Assembly: GCA_027306845.1 (NCBI GenBank)
Contig: DAHUYY010000017.1
Location: 1 to 17,242 of the forward strand
Length of the DNA: 17,242 bases
Source: Vulcanimicrobiota bacterium
GTDB lineage: Bacteria > Vulcanimicrobiota > Vulcanimicrobiia > Vulcanimicrobiales > Vulcanimicrobiaceae
Reading direction: 5' to 3'
Shown: positions 7,306 to 14,401 of the stretch, piece after piece
Layout: the number at the start of each line of letters is the position of its first letter
Numbering within the stretch: the stretch's first letter is position 1
Translations under genes and position numbers: made by a program
The notes under the pieces: model-generated
Database searches by the model: none
Told to the model about the DNA's origin: nothing
What the model saw: only the letters and a program-made list of their open reading frames with translations

Positions 7306-8284
7306 CGATCACGCACCGCTCGGCGCGGCGATTGAGATTTTTATCTGGCAGCTTCCCGGTATGGTCGTGCTGGTCATTCCGATGGCCCTCCTCTTAGGTA
7401 CGCTGCTTGCGATTCAACGGCTCTCCGCCGACAGCGAAATTACCGCGATGAAGGCCGGCGGCATCTCGTTCGTGCGAATCGTGAGCGCGTTGTTGATAGC
7501 CGGGCTCGTCGTCTCGCTGGTCGATTACATCGTTCAGGAGAACGTCGTGCCGTTTGCGGCATCGCAAGTAAATTCGATTGAAGATAGTGCGATCAGCCAC
7601 ACCAGTGCGTTCAACCAAGATCTCACCGTCTCGGCCCCGCTTCCCGGCGGCGGGCGCCAAGTGACGATCGCGACGGGGTACGAACCGCATTCGCAAGCGC
7701 TGCTCAACGTGACGCTGGTGCAGTACGACGCCTCGAATGCGCCGGTGCAGATCGTCTTTGCAAAGCGCGCCGATTTTCAGGCGAATAGCTGGTTGCTCAA
7801 CGACGTCAGCGCCTATCGCTTCGATGCAAACGGAGTGACGATCTCCGAGCCGCACGTGGCGCAGCAAGAGATCGCGATCGGCGAACAGCCCGCCGATATC
7901 GTCGAGCGCTTGACCCACAACGATCCCGACGCCATGAGTCGGCGGCAGATCGCCGACCTCATCCGTACGGGGCAGCTCTCCGGCAACGGATTGCGGAAAT
8001 ATCTGGTCGCGTTTCACGAAAAATTGGCGCGGCCGTTCGCCTGCTTCGTCTTCGTGCTGATGGCGATCCCGTTCGGCATCCGCGCGCTGCGCGGCGGCGG
8101 CGGGGGAGCGAGCCTCGGCTTCGGCCTCGCCGTGGCGATCGCATTTATCTATTACGTCGTGCTCACGATCTTCTCGTATTTGGCGGAAAATTTTATCGCT
8201 ATCGCGCCGTTGCTCGTGTGGATGCCCAACGCGATCTTTACGGCGATCGGCCTGCGGCGGCTCTTGCGGATGGCGGCGGTGTGA
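7163..8284 (+). CDS. LPS export permease of the LptF/LptG (YjgP/YjgQ) family
   Basis: A 373-residue inner-membrane permease that would pair with LptB to pull LPS into the periplasmic bridge. It has the family layout: three N-terminal membrane segments (about 22-44, 58-82, 103-124), a large periplasmic beta-rich domain (about 130-285) and three C-terminal segments (about 290-308, 315-338, 345-365). Family phrases include IPMALLLGTLLAIQRLSAD, SEITAMKAGGISFVRI, HEKLARPFACFVFVLMAIPF and the glycine-rich cytoplasmic loop before ASLGFGLAVA. I chose GTG 7163: GGTGAG at 7147-7152 is about 10 bases upstream, and it would overlap the inferred original lptB stop as GTGA. GTG 7148 is the alternative. LptF and LptG normally form a heterodimer; only one such gene is visible, so I leave the symbol open. 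Confidence 0.9.
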   Translation: MIRALACRTILDRYVLLELAGPFGFGLSAFTLIFAATQILALGRLVSNDHAPLGAAIEIFIWQLPGMVVLVIPMALLLGTLLAIQRLSADSEITAMKAGGISFVRIVSALLIAGLVVSLVDYIVQENVVPFAASQVNSIEDSAISHTSAFNQDLTVSAPLPGGGRQVTIATGYEPHSQALLNVTLVQYDASNAPVQIVFAKRADFQANSWLLNDVSAYRFDANGVTISEPHVAQQEIAIGEQPADIVERLTHNDPDAMSRRQIADLIRTGQLSGNGLRKYLVAFHEKLARPFACFVFVLMAIPFGIRALRGGGGGASLGFGLAVAIAFIYYVVLTIFSYLAENFIAIAPLLVWMPNAIFTAIGLRRLLRMAAV

Positions 8285-8288
8285 AGCG

Positions 8289-9260
8289 ATGAATTTTCTC
8301 GACGATCTGCGCGGCTCGCTGCTCATTCTCGGGATCGTGCTGTTGGCGGGCGGCATCTCCTATGTCGGCGACCGCGTCGGGCACCAAGTCGGCCGCAAGC
8401 GCCTGACGCTCTTTAATATTCGCCCGCGCTACACGTCGACGATCGTCGCCGTCGCGACCGGCATGTTGATCGCCATCGCGGTCGTCAGTGTCGCGTTGCT
8501 CGCCTCGCGCGACGTCCAGACCGCGTTCTTTAAGTTGGCCTCGGTCAATCGCGAGATTTCGACGTTGCAACAACGGGAGCGCGAGCTCGGCAAGAAGGTG
8601 AACACCGGGCGCCTCGTGGTCGGCGTCGATAGCCTGATGACCGATTTTTACGCCACGATCCCGCAAGGTTCGGATGTCGCGCGCCGTAAGGAGATCATGC
8701 GCGCGTTCTTCGACGACACCGTGAAATTCGTGAATCAAACCTACGTGCCGTTCGGCTTAAAGCCGGCGCGCGTGCCGAAGGGAACCTACGAACGCTTGAA
8801 CGCCACTGCGAGCAGTCCGCAACTCGGGTTTTTAAACGGCCGTGCGAACGTGCTGCTGATCGCCGTCGCGCATCGGAACCTCTTCGTAAACGATCGCATC
8901 GATCTCAGCCTCGATTCGGTTCCCGATACGTTGATCTACCCCGCGAAGACGCAGATCGTCGAATTTAAAATCGATGCCGGCCGCAACGTCAACGTCAATT
9001 TAAGTATCCGACAACTCAGTAACGCCGTTGCGCAGGTGCTGCAGAACCGCGGCCTTTCCTCGGCGTTGGTCGCTAACATCACGCCGGTGAGCGTCTACCC
9101 GTCGCTATCGCGCATGCAGGCGATGCTCAAGAGCGGAACGGGGAGTTATCTGCTCGTTGCCTGGGCGGCGACCGATATCTATCCGCATACCTACCTGCAA
9201 GAAGGGCAGATTCCCATCGTCGTCACGCTGTTACAGCCTGGGCAGAGTTCGATTCCATGA
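8289..9260 (+). CDS. DUF3084-family membrane protein
   Basis: A 323-residue protein with two N-terminal membrane segments (about 9-27 and 48-72) joined by a short basic loop, GDRVGHQVGRKRLTLFNIRP, which is the hallmark of DUF3084 proteins known from cyanobacteria. Residues about 78-105 look like a short coiled coil (VNREISTLQQRERELGKK). The remainder is a soluble domain of unknown function ending at 323 with LLQPGQSSIP. The function of DUF3084 is not known to me. Here it lies four bases after the LPS permease and shares an ATGA overlap (9257-9260) with the YqgF-like gene, so it is very likely co-transcribed with LPS export. The topology puts the soluble domain on one side of the membrane, probably outside; I cannot determine that firmly. 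Confidence 0.82.
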   Translation: MNFLDDLRGSLLILGIVLLAGGISYVGDRVGHQVGRKRLTLFNIRPRYTSTIVAVATGMLIAIAVVSVALLASRDVQTAFFKLASVNREISTLQQRERELGKKVNTGRLVVGVDSLMTDFYATIPQGSDVARRKEIMRAFFDDTVKFVNQTYVPFGLKPARVPKGTYERLNATASSPQLGFLNGRANVLLIAVAHRNLFVNDRIDLSLDSVPDTLIYPAKTQIVEFKIDAGRNVNVNLSIRQLSNAVAQVLQNRGLSSALVANITPVSVYPSLSRMQAMLKSGTGSYLLVAWAATDIYPHTYLQEGQIPIVVTLLQPGQSSIP

Positions 9261-9646
9261 CCGTGCTCGGCGTCGACCCGGGCTCGCGAAAAGTCGGCGT
9301 GGCGGTCCTCACCGAGAGCGGCGAGGTGCCGTTTCGTGCGATCCTCCAACCCGAAACGTTATTCGAAGATCTCCGCCCGCTGATCGAACGCTATCGCATC
9401 GACGCCATCGCGGTCGGCGGTGGGACGCGCGGCAGCGAGATTCTGCATCAACTCGCCGATTTCGGGCTCCCCTGCGAGCGGGTCGATGAGACCAGCACGA
9501 CGCTCCACGCGCGGAAGCTCTATTTTGAGGCCTATCCGCCGCGCGGCTGGCGCCGGTTCGTTCCGCGCGGCATGCTCACGCCGCCGCGGCCGATCGACGA
9601 TTTCGCCGCCGAGCTCATCGCGCGGCGCTTTCTGGCCGCTCGCTAG
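9257..9646 (+). CDS. RuvX/YqgF-like RNase H-fold protein
   Basis: A 129-residue protein with the three acidic motifs of the YqgF/RuvX branch of RNase H-like nucleases: VLGVDPGSRKVGVAV (Asp7), RVDETSTT (Glu78, compare VDERLTT in YqgF) and IDDFAAELIARR (Asp114/Asp115). YqgF processes the 5' end of pre-16S rRNA, and relatives are Holliday-junction resolvases. It is a little short (E. coli YqgF 138) and the segment between the second and third acid, with FEAYPPRGWRRFVPRG, differs from typical YqgF, so it may be a separate subfamily that accompanies DUF3084. It is coupled to DUF3084 by an ATGA overlap and is the last gene of the long operon. Nuclease fold is well supported; substrate unknown, and a second, true YqgF may exist elsewhere. 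Confidence 0.8.
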   Translation: MTVLGVDPGSRKVGVAVLTESGEVPFRAILQPETLFEDLRPLIERYRIDAIAVGGGTRGSEILHQLADFGLPCERVDETSTTLHARKLYFEAYPPRGWRRFVPRGMLTPPRPIDDFAAELIARRFLAAR

Positions 9647-9660
9647 CCCAAATGCCGCCG

Positions 9661-9685
9661 CGGAGCAACTTTCCGGGGTGCTCCG
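9661..9685 (+). terminator. Hairpin after the LPS operon, possible terminator
   Basis: CGGAGCA at 9661-9667 pairs perfectly with TGCTCCG at 9679-9685 around an 11-base loop, 15 bases after the stop of the YqgF-like gene. There is no T-run after it (the following bases are AGCGTTAAAG), so it is at best a weak intrinsic terminator or an RNA 3'-end stabiliser. Position between two operons is the main support. Confidence 0.35.
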
Positions 9686-9695
9686 AGCGTTAAAG

Positions 9696-9725
9696 TTGTA
9701 GGGTGTAGCGCGAACGACCGATAAT
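9696..9725 (+). promoter_or_regulatory. Sigma70-like promoter for the beta-barrel/TPR/glycosyltransferase operon
   Basis: TTGTAG at 9696-9701 and GATAAT at 9720-9725 are separated by 18 bases. The -10 box matches TATAAT at five of six positions and the -35 matches TTGACA at the TTG core. Transcription would begin near 9732, giving a leader of about 42 bases before GTG 9774. This is the only clear promoter between the LPS operon and the next gene set. The rest of 9647-9773 shows only the hairpin and the ribosome binding site. Confidence 0.5.
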
Positions 9726-9758
9726 AGAAGTCCACGCTCCATTTTCGCCCGTATCATC

Positions 9759-9763
9759 GGAGG
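9759..9763 (+). promoter_or_regulatory. Ribosome binding site that sets the start of the barrel gene
   Basis: GGAGG is 10 bases before GTG 9774 but only one base before the in-frame TTG 9765. It therefore selects GTG 9774, which also gives a cleaner signal peptide (MKGLQGIF...). Confidence 0.65.
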
Positions 9764-9773
9764 CTTGCTAGAA

Positions 9774-10820
9774 GTGAAGGGCCTACAAGGGATCTTCGCG
9801 GGGGTGCTCGCAGGGGTACTCTGTTTTGCCTCTGCCTCCGCCCAAGGGCTGCATCTCGGCTCCGAGGTCTTCCATCTCGGCGGTGCCACCGCGAGCCGGA
9901 GCGTTCCGGGCGCGCTACGCGGCCTGAGCCTGCTGCCGACGCTCCCCGTCGGAGTCGCCGCCGAAGCTCCCAGCTCGCCGACGATCGTCCCCGATCTGCT
10001 CACCGCCCTCTCGTTTGCCGTCGAGGCGCCGAAGATCGCCGACGGCGTTCAATTCGGCGTCGCCGTGGCGCCGGTCCGGCTCGTGAGCGTCGGGACGGAG
10101 CGCTTCCGGACCCCGCAGCCCGAGACGGTCGGCGAGAGCTTCGACCAAGCTTCACCGCAGCCGCTCCACTTCGATTTCGGCGATCCCTCGCAGCGGCCGG
10201 CGTTCCAGGAACCGGCGCCGCGGAACAACATCCTCGGGCGTCTCCTCGGCGCGATTCGCGGAGCGAAGACGACCGTGCAGTTGCAGACGTCGCCGCAGTC
10301 GCACGGCGGCCTTTTGATGCCGTTGCCGCCCGCGAACGATCAAGTGCTCGGCGGGAAGACCAATATCTCGTTTCGCACCGGTGGGCGCACGGTCACGCTC
10401 GGCCTGTCGAGCCGCTTCGAACACCTTTCGCGCGGATTGATCTCCTCGGAGAATCCCGCGCCGACGCTCGACCCGGTGCTCGGGTTCGATGCGTCGAGTC
10501 GGCTCGTGCTGCCGCCGGCGGCGTTCAACGATCTCACGCACTCGAGCATCGGCGCGAGCCTTGCCGTCCCGGTCTCGTCGCACTTTACCGTGGGCTTGGG
10601 CTATCGCAGCGGAACGTTGGTCGGCACCTACGGTTCGTTATCGCCGACGACGCTCTCGGGCACCGACAGTCGGTACTTTGGGAAATTAACGTATACGTTG
10701 CCGCACGCCCCGGCGACGTTGACGTTCCAGGCGCGGCAATACCGTTTCAACGATAATCTGCAATTGACGCCGAACGAGACGCAATTACGCGCCGGCGTCG
10801 ATCTCACGATTAAATTCTGA
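9774..10820 (+). CDS. Secreted protein, probable outer-membrane beta-barrel
   Basis: A 348-residue protein of no family I recognise. It begins with a Sec signal peptide: MKG, a hydrophobic core GIFAGVLAGVLCFAS, and an ASA/QG cleavage site near residue 23. Residues about 24-175 are rich in Pro, Ala and Ser with little predicted order. The C-terminal half alternates polar and hydrophobic residues as in transmembrane beta strands, for example KTNISFRTGGRTVTLGLSSR, HFTVGLGYRSGTLVGTYGSL, YFGKLTYTLPHAPATLTFQA and LRAGVDLTIKF, and it ends in Phe, the usual last residue recognised by BamA. The stop overlaps the inferred CTG start of the TPR gene (CTGA). It has its own promoter, so it is not part of the LPS operon. 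It could be a small porin or an anchor for surface polysaccharide; function unknown. Confidence 0.65.
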   Translation: MKGLQGIFAGVLAGVLCFASASAQGLHLGSEVFHLGGATASRSVPGALRGLSLLPTLPVGVAAEAPSSPTIVPDLLTALSFAVEAPKIADGVQFGVAVAPVRLVSVGTERFRTPQPETVGESFDQASPQPLHFDFGDPSQRPAFQEPAPRNNILGRLLGAIRGAKTTVQLQTSPQSHGGLLMPLPPANDQVLGGKTNISFRTGGRTVTLGLSSRFEHLSRGLISSENPAPTLDPVLGFDASSRLVLPPAAFNDLTHSSIGASLAVPVSSHFTVGLGYRSGTLVGTYGSLSPTTLSGTDSRYFGKLTYTLPHAPATLTFQARQYRFNDNLQLTPNETQLRAGVDLTIKF

Positions 10821-11671
10821 TCGCGCGAACGCTGCTCGCCGTCGCCATCGTCGCGGCGGCGTTGCTGGGAATCGTCCAGATCGGCTCCGACGCGCTCCTC
10901 GCCCGCGCTGCCGTTCCGGCATCGCTGCCGCGCATGCTGCCGCCGCGCTTGGGGCGAGCGATCTATCGCGCGATCGACCGCGTTGCGCCCGCACCCTTCG
11001 TTGCGCGCGAGCTCGGGCGCGAGGCCTTGCGCCACGGCGACCTTGCAAGCGCGGAGAGATACGCGGTGACGCTGCCTGCCGGCGGCGCGCGCGATGCGTT
11101 ATTCGCCTCGATCGAACGCACGCGCGGCGACGAAGCGCTCGCGATCGAATACGAACTCGCCGGGATCGATCTTCCGCGTCTTCTCGCGCGCATCGATACG
11201 CTCGAGGCGAAGCATCCGCGCGCCGCATACACGCTCGCGGCGAGGGTGCGCGCGCGCCTGGCGACGACGACGACGCACCCCGATGCGCTGGCGAATATCC
11301 TCTGGCGCTGCGGCACGATCGCCACCAGTGCCGTCTATCACGGGCATCGCCCGGAGCTCTGGAACCCGCGCGCGCGCCGCGCCTTTCTCGCTGCGGCGCG
11401 CATGGCGCCCTACGATAACAACTACGCACTCGGCGTCGCGGCCTATTATTATCGCATGCACGAGAACGCGCGCGCGCAGCGGTGGTATCGGCGCGTCATT
11501 TCGATCAACCCCTCGAGCGCCAACGGGTGGTCGGGGTTAGGAAGCATCGCCCTGCGTGCCGGCGACCTTGCCGCCGCGCGCCGTTTTCTCGCTACCGCGC
11601 GCCGCTACGATCCCAACGCGGGCAGCGTGCGGATTCTCGCGCGCAGAATCGCCGCGCAAGCACGCCCGTGA
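10817..11671 (+). CDS. Membrane-anchored TPR-repeat protein (probable CTG start)
   Basis: A 284-residue protein. The N-terminus IARTLLAVAIVAAALLGIVQ (2-21) looks like a membrane anchor or uncleaved signal, and residues about 202-267 form two tetratricopeptide repeats (NNYALGVAAYYYRMHENARA, then AQRWYRRVISINPSSANGWS and GLGSIALRAGDLAAARRFLA). The middle is helical and Ala/Arg rich. No ATG, GTG or TTG lies between the in-frame TAA at 10811-10813 and TTG 10862, and starting at 10862 would remove most of the membrane segment. CTG 10817 overlaps the previous stop as CTGA, exactly like the GTGA/ATGA junctions nearby, so I chose it. TTG 10862 is the fallback. The gene overlaps the glycosyltransferase start by four bases. 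Its role is likely scaffolding in polysaccharide assembly, by context only. Confidence 0.65.
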   Translation: MIARTLLAVAIVAAALLGIVQIGSDALLARAAVPASLPRMLPPRLGRAIYRAIDRVAPAPFVARELGREALRHGDLASAERYAVTLPAGGARDALFASIERTRGDEALAIEYELAGIDLPRLLARIDTLEAKHPRAAYTLAARVRARLATTTTHPDALANILWRCGTIATSAVYHGHRPELWNPRARRAFLAAARMAPYDNNYALGVAAYYYRMHENARAQRWYRRVISINPSSANGWSGLGSIALRAGDLAAARRFLATARRYDPNAGSVRILARRIAAQARP

Positions 11672-12699
11672 GGATCGCATTCGATGCGCAGCCGACCGTC
11701 GGCAGCGCGACCGGTATCGGCGAGTACGCGCGCGAACTCGCGCGCGCGCTCGGCGAGATTCCCGAGATCGAACTCGTTCCGTTGAGCGCTCCGACGATCG
11801 ATCCGTGGCGCTTCGATCGGCGCGCGTACTGGGAACAAGTGCTGCTGCCGATCGAAGCGGCGCGTTCGAAGGCGCAACTGCTGCACTGCACGTCGGGAAC
11901 GATGCCGGCGCTTGCGACGCTGCCGATCGTACTGACGCTCTACGACGCGGCGTGGCTGCGCGTGCAGGGGCATACGCGCTTCTACGCGCGCGCCTATTTC
12001 GGCACGCTGATGAAACGCCTGGCCGCACGTGCGCGTGCGATCGTCACGGTCTCGGATTTCTCGGCGCGCGAGATTCTCGCGCTGCACCCCGGGCTCGACG
12101 AGCGCAACGTGCACGTGATTCCGCTCGGCGTCGCCGAGGAGTTTGCGAACGTGGAGGTGCGTCCGAACGAGAGCGCGACGATTCTCGTGGTGGGAACGGT
12201 GGAGGCGCGCAAGAACCTCGAGGTGATCGTCCGCGCGCTGCCCGCGTTACCGGGAGCGCGTGCGATCGCGGTCGGGCCGAGCACGCCCTATCGCGAACAT
12301 TGCATAGCGCTCGCGCACGAACTCGGCGTCGCGGAGCGGCTCGAATTTCGCGGCTACATCGAACGCGCGGAGCTGCTCGAACTCTATGCGAACTGCACGG
12401 TGCTCGCGATGCCCTCGCGTTATGAAGGCTTCGGTTTACCGCTCGCGCAGGCGCGCTGCGCCGGGCTTCCCGTGGTAACGGCGCGCGGCTCGTCGCTCGA
12501 TGAGATCGCGGGCGACCTGGTGCCGCGCGTCGATCCCGATGATGTCGCGGGTTGGAGCGAGGCGCTTGCGGCGATCTTCGCCGACCCCGAGCGCGCACGA
12601 CGTGTCGCGGCGAGCGATCGCGCGGCCGCCGTCGAGCGTTTTTCGTGGCGTCGTGCGGCCATCGCGACCGCGGAAGTTTACCGAATCGCTTCGACGTAG
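11668..12699 (+). CDS. Glycosyltransferase family 4 protein
   Basis: A 343-residue GT-B glycosyltransferase of the GT4/GT1 superfamily. The N-terminal acceptor domain has FDAQPTVGSATGIGEYAREL, a glycine-rich acceptor loop, and VTVSDFSAREIL (126-137). The C-terminal donor domain begins with ILVVGTVEARKNLEVIVRAL (172-191) and contains MPSRYEGFGLPLAQARCAGL (248-267). The usual EX7E donor-site pair reads Glu253...Gln261, so the second acid is Gln. No membrane span is visible; it would act at the cytoplasmic membrane on a sugar-nucleotide donor. Start GTG 11668 overlaps the TPR stop (GTGA). It likely builds a surface glycan together with the LPS genes upstream. Its last 22 bases overlap the convergent secreted-protein gene, leaving no room for a separate terminator. 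Confidence 0.88.
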   Translation: MRIAFDAQPTVGSATGIGEYARELARALGEIPEIELVPLSAPTIDPWRFDRRAYWEQVLLPIEAARSKAQLLHCTSGTMPALATLPIVLTLYDAAWLRVQGHTRFYARAYFGTLMKRLAARARAIVTVSDFSAREILALHPGLDERNVHVIPLGVAEEFANVEVRPNESATILVVGTVEARKNLEVIVRALPALPGARAIAVGPSTPYREHCIALAHELGVAERLEFRGYIERAELLELYANCTVLAMPSRYEGFGLPLAQARCAGLPVVTARGSSLDEIAGDLVPRVDPDDVAGWSEALAAIFADPERARRVAASDRAAAVERFSWRRAAIATAEVYRIAST

Positions 12700-14393
12700 A
12701 CCGGTGAGCCCGGCGAACCGGCCGGGACGCTGCCGTCGTCGGGTGCGAGGATCAGGCGCACCGGAAAGCTCGAACCGGCATCGGGAATCGTCGTGATGTG
12801 CAGGCGCAGAAAACCGCGCGCGGGGACGACGTAACTGCGCAGCTTATAGCGCGTGAACGCGCGCACGTGATGCGACTGCACCAAGACGCGATCGATGAGA
12901 TAGGTTCCCGTCGCACTGCCGCCGCGTGGATTTTCGTAGAGCGCGATCGTCTGCGCTTGGTGCGTCGGGTTTACGACGTTGATCTCGAAATTCTGCAAGA
13001 CGCCGTAGTCGCCCGAGAGCGCCTGCCCGACGAGATCGTTGGGGAGCGGCACTTGCCCGACCGCGAGTTCGAGATAGGGATCTTCGACGCTCCACTGCGT
13101 GGAATAGGTGAATTCGGGAATCGAATAGATGCCGCGCGCGTGCGCGTGATGCCCCTGCAAGAGCGTCTCGCTTTTAGGCGGAGAGCTCGGCGAATCGGTC
13201 GCTTTTTGCGCGAAGAGCATGAGGTGAATCAGCCCGCCGTTGAGCACGCGCAACTGCAACAGATCGCTGACGATGGAATCGGCGGGCAGCTCCTGCACCG
13301 CGAGATTCACGCTGCCGTACCCGGGAATCTGTACGATCTTGCCTTCGTTGGTGACGAGATGAACGAGGAAGCGTTTGGTCGAGATATGCCCCGCCTCCAT
13401 TTCGTTGGGGCTCGGCCCGCCGTGCCCGTCGATAAATTGCAGCAGCGCGGGTTCGGGCGAGGTGTTCGTCGCGCGTAGAACGATGCGGCGTGCGATCGAG
13501 TGCGGCGGATTGTAGTGGAAGTAGAGAAAGCGCGAAGGCGCTTGCCGATGGAGATCGGCGGTGAAGAGGACGCCGTCGGTGGTGAGGCGTTCGGGGAAAT
13601 CGCTCACCATCAACGATGACGGCGAGATACGCGGCGCGGCGATATTTTCGACGGTGAGGTTGATGGTGGAATCGACTGCGATGAAATTAGTGCCCTGCAG
13701 CGTTACCGGACCGCTGAGTGCGAGCACGTCGTCGACGCCGAGCGGCGCATCGATGCCGATCTGCGAGCGGCTAAAGACGAGTTGCGCGCCGGGGCGCAGC
13801 GTGACGCTCGCGGCGATGGCATCGGCGACGCGTTCGAGCACGAACGATGCGCTCGCGGGTTCGCCGGTAACGCGTACCAACAGCGTGTGCTGCGGCACGC
13901 TGCCGGCGGGAAAGGCGACGACGATCGGCAGGGTCGCGGAGATGCCGCGGCTATCGGTGAGGGTAACGCTCGTCGAACCCGGCGCGAGCCCGGCGATGCT
14001 GAGCATCTCGGTGTTCGTGTTGTAGCTGAGTGCGGCGACCTGCGGATCTCCGCCGGTGAGCGTGACGGCGCCGAGCGTGTTGCCGACCGCGACCTGCACC
14101 GAGGAGCCGACCGCGACGAGCGCCGAGGCGGGCGAGAAGAGGATCGGCACCGGGGTCGGGGTTGGGGTCGGCGTCGGCACCGGCGTCGGTGAGGCGAGCG
14201 GAGCGCCGGAGGGAAGCGGGCTCGGCGAGGCGAGCGGCGCGCCGGAGGGAAGCGGGCTCGGCGAGAGCGTCGGCGCGGGCGCGATCTGCGGCGTCGGCGT
14301 GGGGGGCGCGCTCGGCGCGACCTGCGGGTGCAGCGCGGCGAGACCGAGCGTAACCGGCAGCAGGACGAGCGCGAGAAGTGAGGGGCGACGCAT
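12678..14393 (-). CDS. Large secreted protein with proline-rich linker and Ig-like domain
   Basis: A 571-residue exported protein that I do not recognise as a named family. MRRPSLLALVLLPVTLGLAA is a Sec signal peptide. A Pro/Ser/Thr-rich linker follows (about 24-84) with a duplicated LPSGAPLASPSP unit and PTPTPTPTPVP. Residues about 85-160 resemble a bacterial Ig-like (BIG2-type) domain (SPASALVAVGSSVQVAVG, LSIAGLAPGSTSVTLTDSRG). The remaining 400 or so residues are beta-rich without Cys clusters or recognised catalytic motifs. The linker suggests a domain held away from the cell surface. ATG 14393 lies eight bases downstream of the recQ stop on the same strand, so the two are probably one transcript. 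It ends inside the tail of the convergent glycosyltransferase gene. Function: surface or periplasmic, otherwise unknown. Confidence 0.75.
   Translation of the reverse strand: MRRPSLLALVLLPVTLGLAALHPQVAPSAPPTPTPQIAPAPTLSPSPLPSGAPLASPSPLPSGAPLASPTPVPTPTPTPTPVPILFSPASALVAVGSSVQVAVGNTLGAVTLTGGDPQVAALSYNTNTEMLSIAGLAPGSTSVTLTDSRGISATLPIVVAFPAGSVPQHTLLVRVTGEPASASFVLERVADAIAASVTLRPGAQLVFSRSQIGIDAPLGVDDVLALSGPVTLQGTNFIAVDSTINLTVENIAAPRISPSSLMVSDFPERLTTDGVLFTADLHRQAPSRFLYFHYNPPHSIARRIVLRATNTSPEPALLQFIDGHGGPSPNEMEAGHISTKRFLVHLVTNEGKIVQIPGYGSVNLAVQELPADSIVSDLLQLRVLNGGLIHLMLFAQKATDSPSSPPKSETLLQGHHAHARGIYSIPEFTYSTQWSVEDPYLELAVGQVPLPNDLVGQALSGDYGVLQNFEINVVNPTHQAQTIALYENPRGGSATGTYLIDRVLVQSHHVRAFTRYKLRSYVVPARGFLRLHITTIPDAGSSFPVRLILAPDDGSVPAGSPGSPVYVEAIR
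14191..14262 (-). repeat. Two tandem 36-bp repeats coding the proline-rich linker
   Basis: Units 14191-14226 and 14227-14262 are 36 bases each and differ at one base only (A at 14202, C at 14238). Each codes for a 12-residue Pro/Ser/Ala unit of the form LPSGAPLASPSP in the secreted protein. The length is a multiple of three, so copy-number change would keep the frame and simply lengthen or shorten the linker. Confidence 0.9.
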
Positions 14394-14401
14394 CGAGTGG
14401 G

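Noticed and set aside
7394..8356. Long minus-strand reading frame opposite the LPS permease
   Set aside because: It is the Arg/Asp/His-rich complement shadow of well-supported plus-strand genes, with no motifs or ribosome binding site. The same applies to other long antisense frames, such as 4737-5624 and 6448-7260.
9765..9773. TTG 9765 as start of the barrel gene
   Set aside because: It is only one base after GGAGG; GTG 9774 has normal spacing and a better signal peptide.
12798..13478. Plus-strand reading frame opposite the secreted protein
   Set aside because: The opposite strand has a signal peptide, a modular layout and a full-length frame; the plus-strand frame is charged, motif-free shadow sequence.
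14191..14262. CRISPR-like direct repeats
   Set aside because: The two 36-base units are directly adjacent without spacers and lie in frame within a coding region for a Pro-rich linker.
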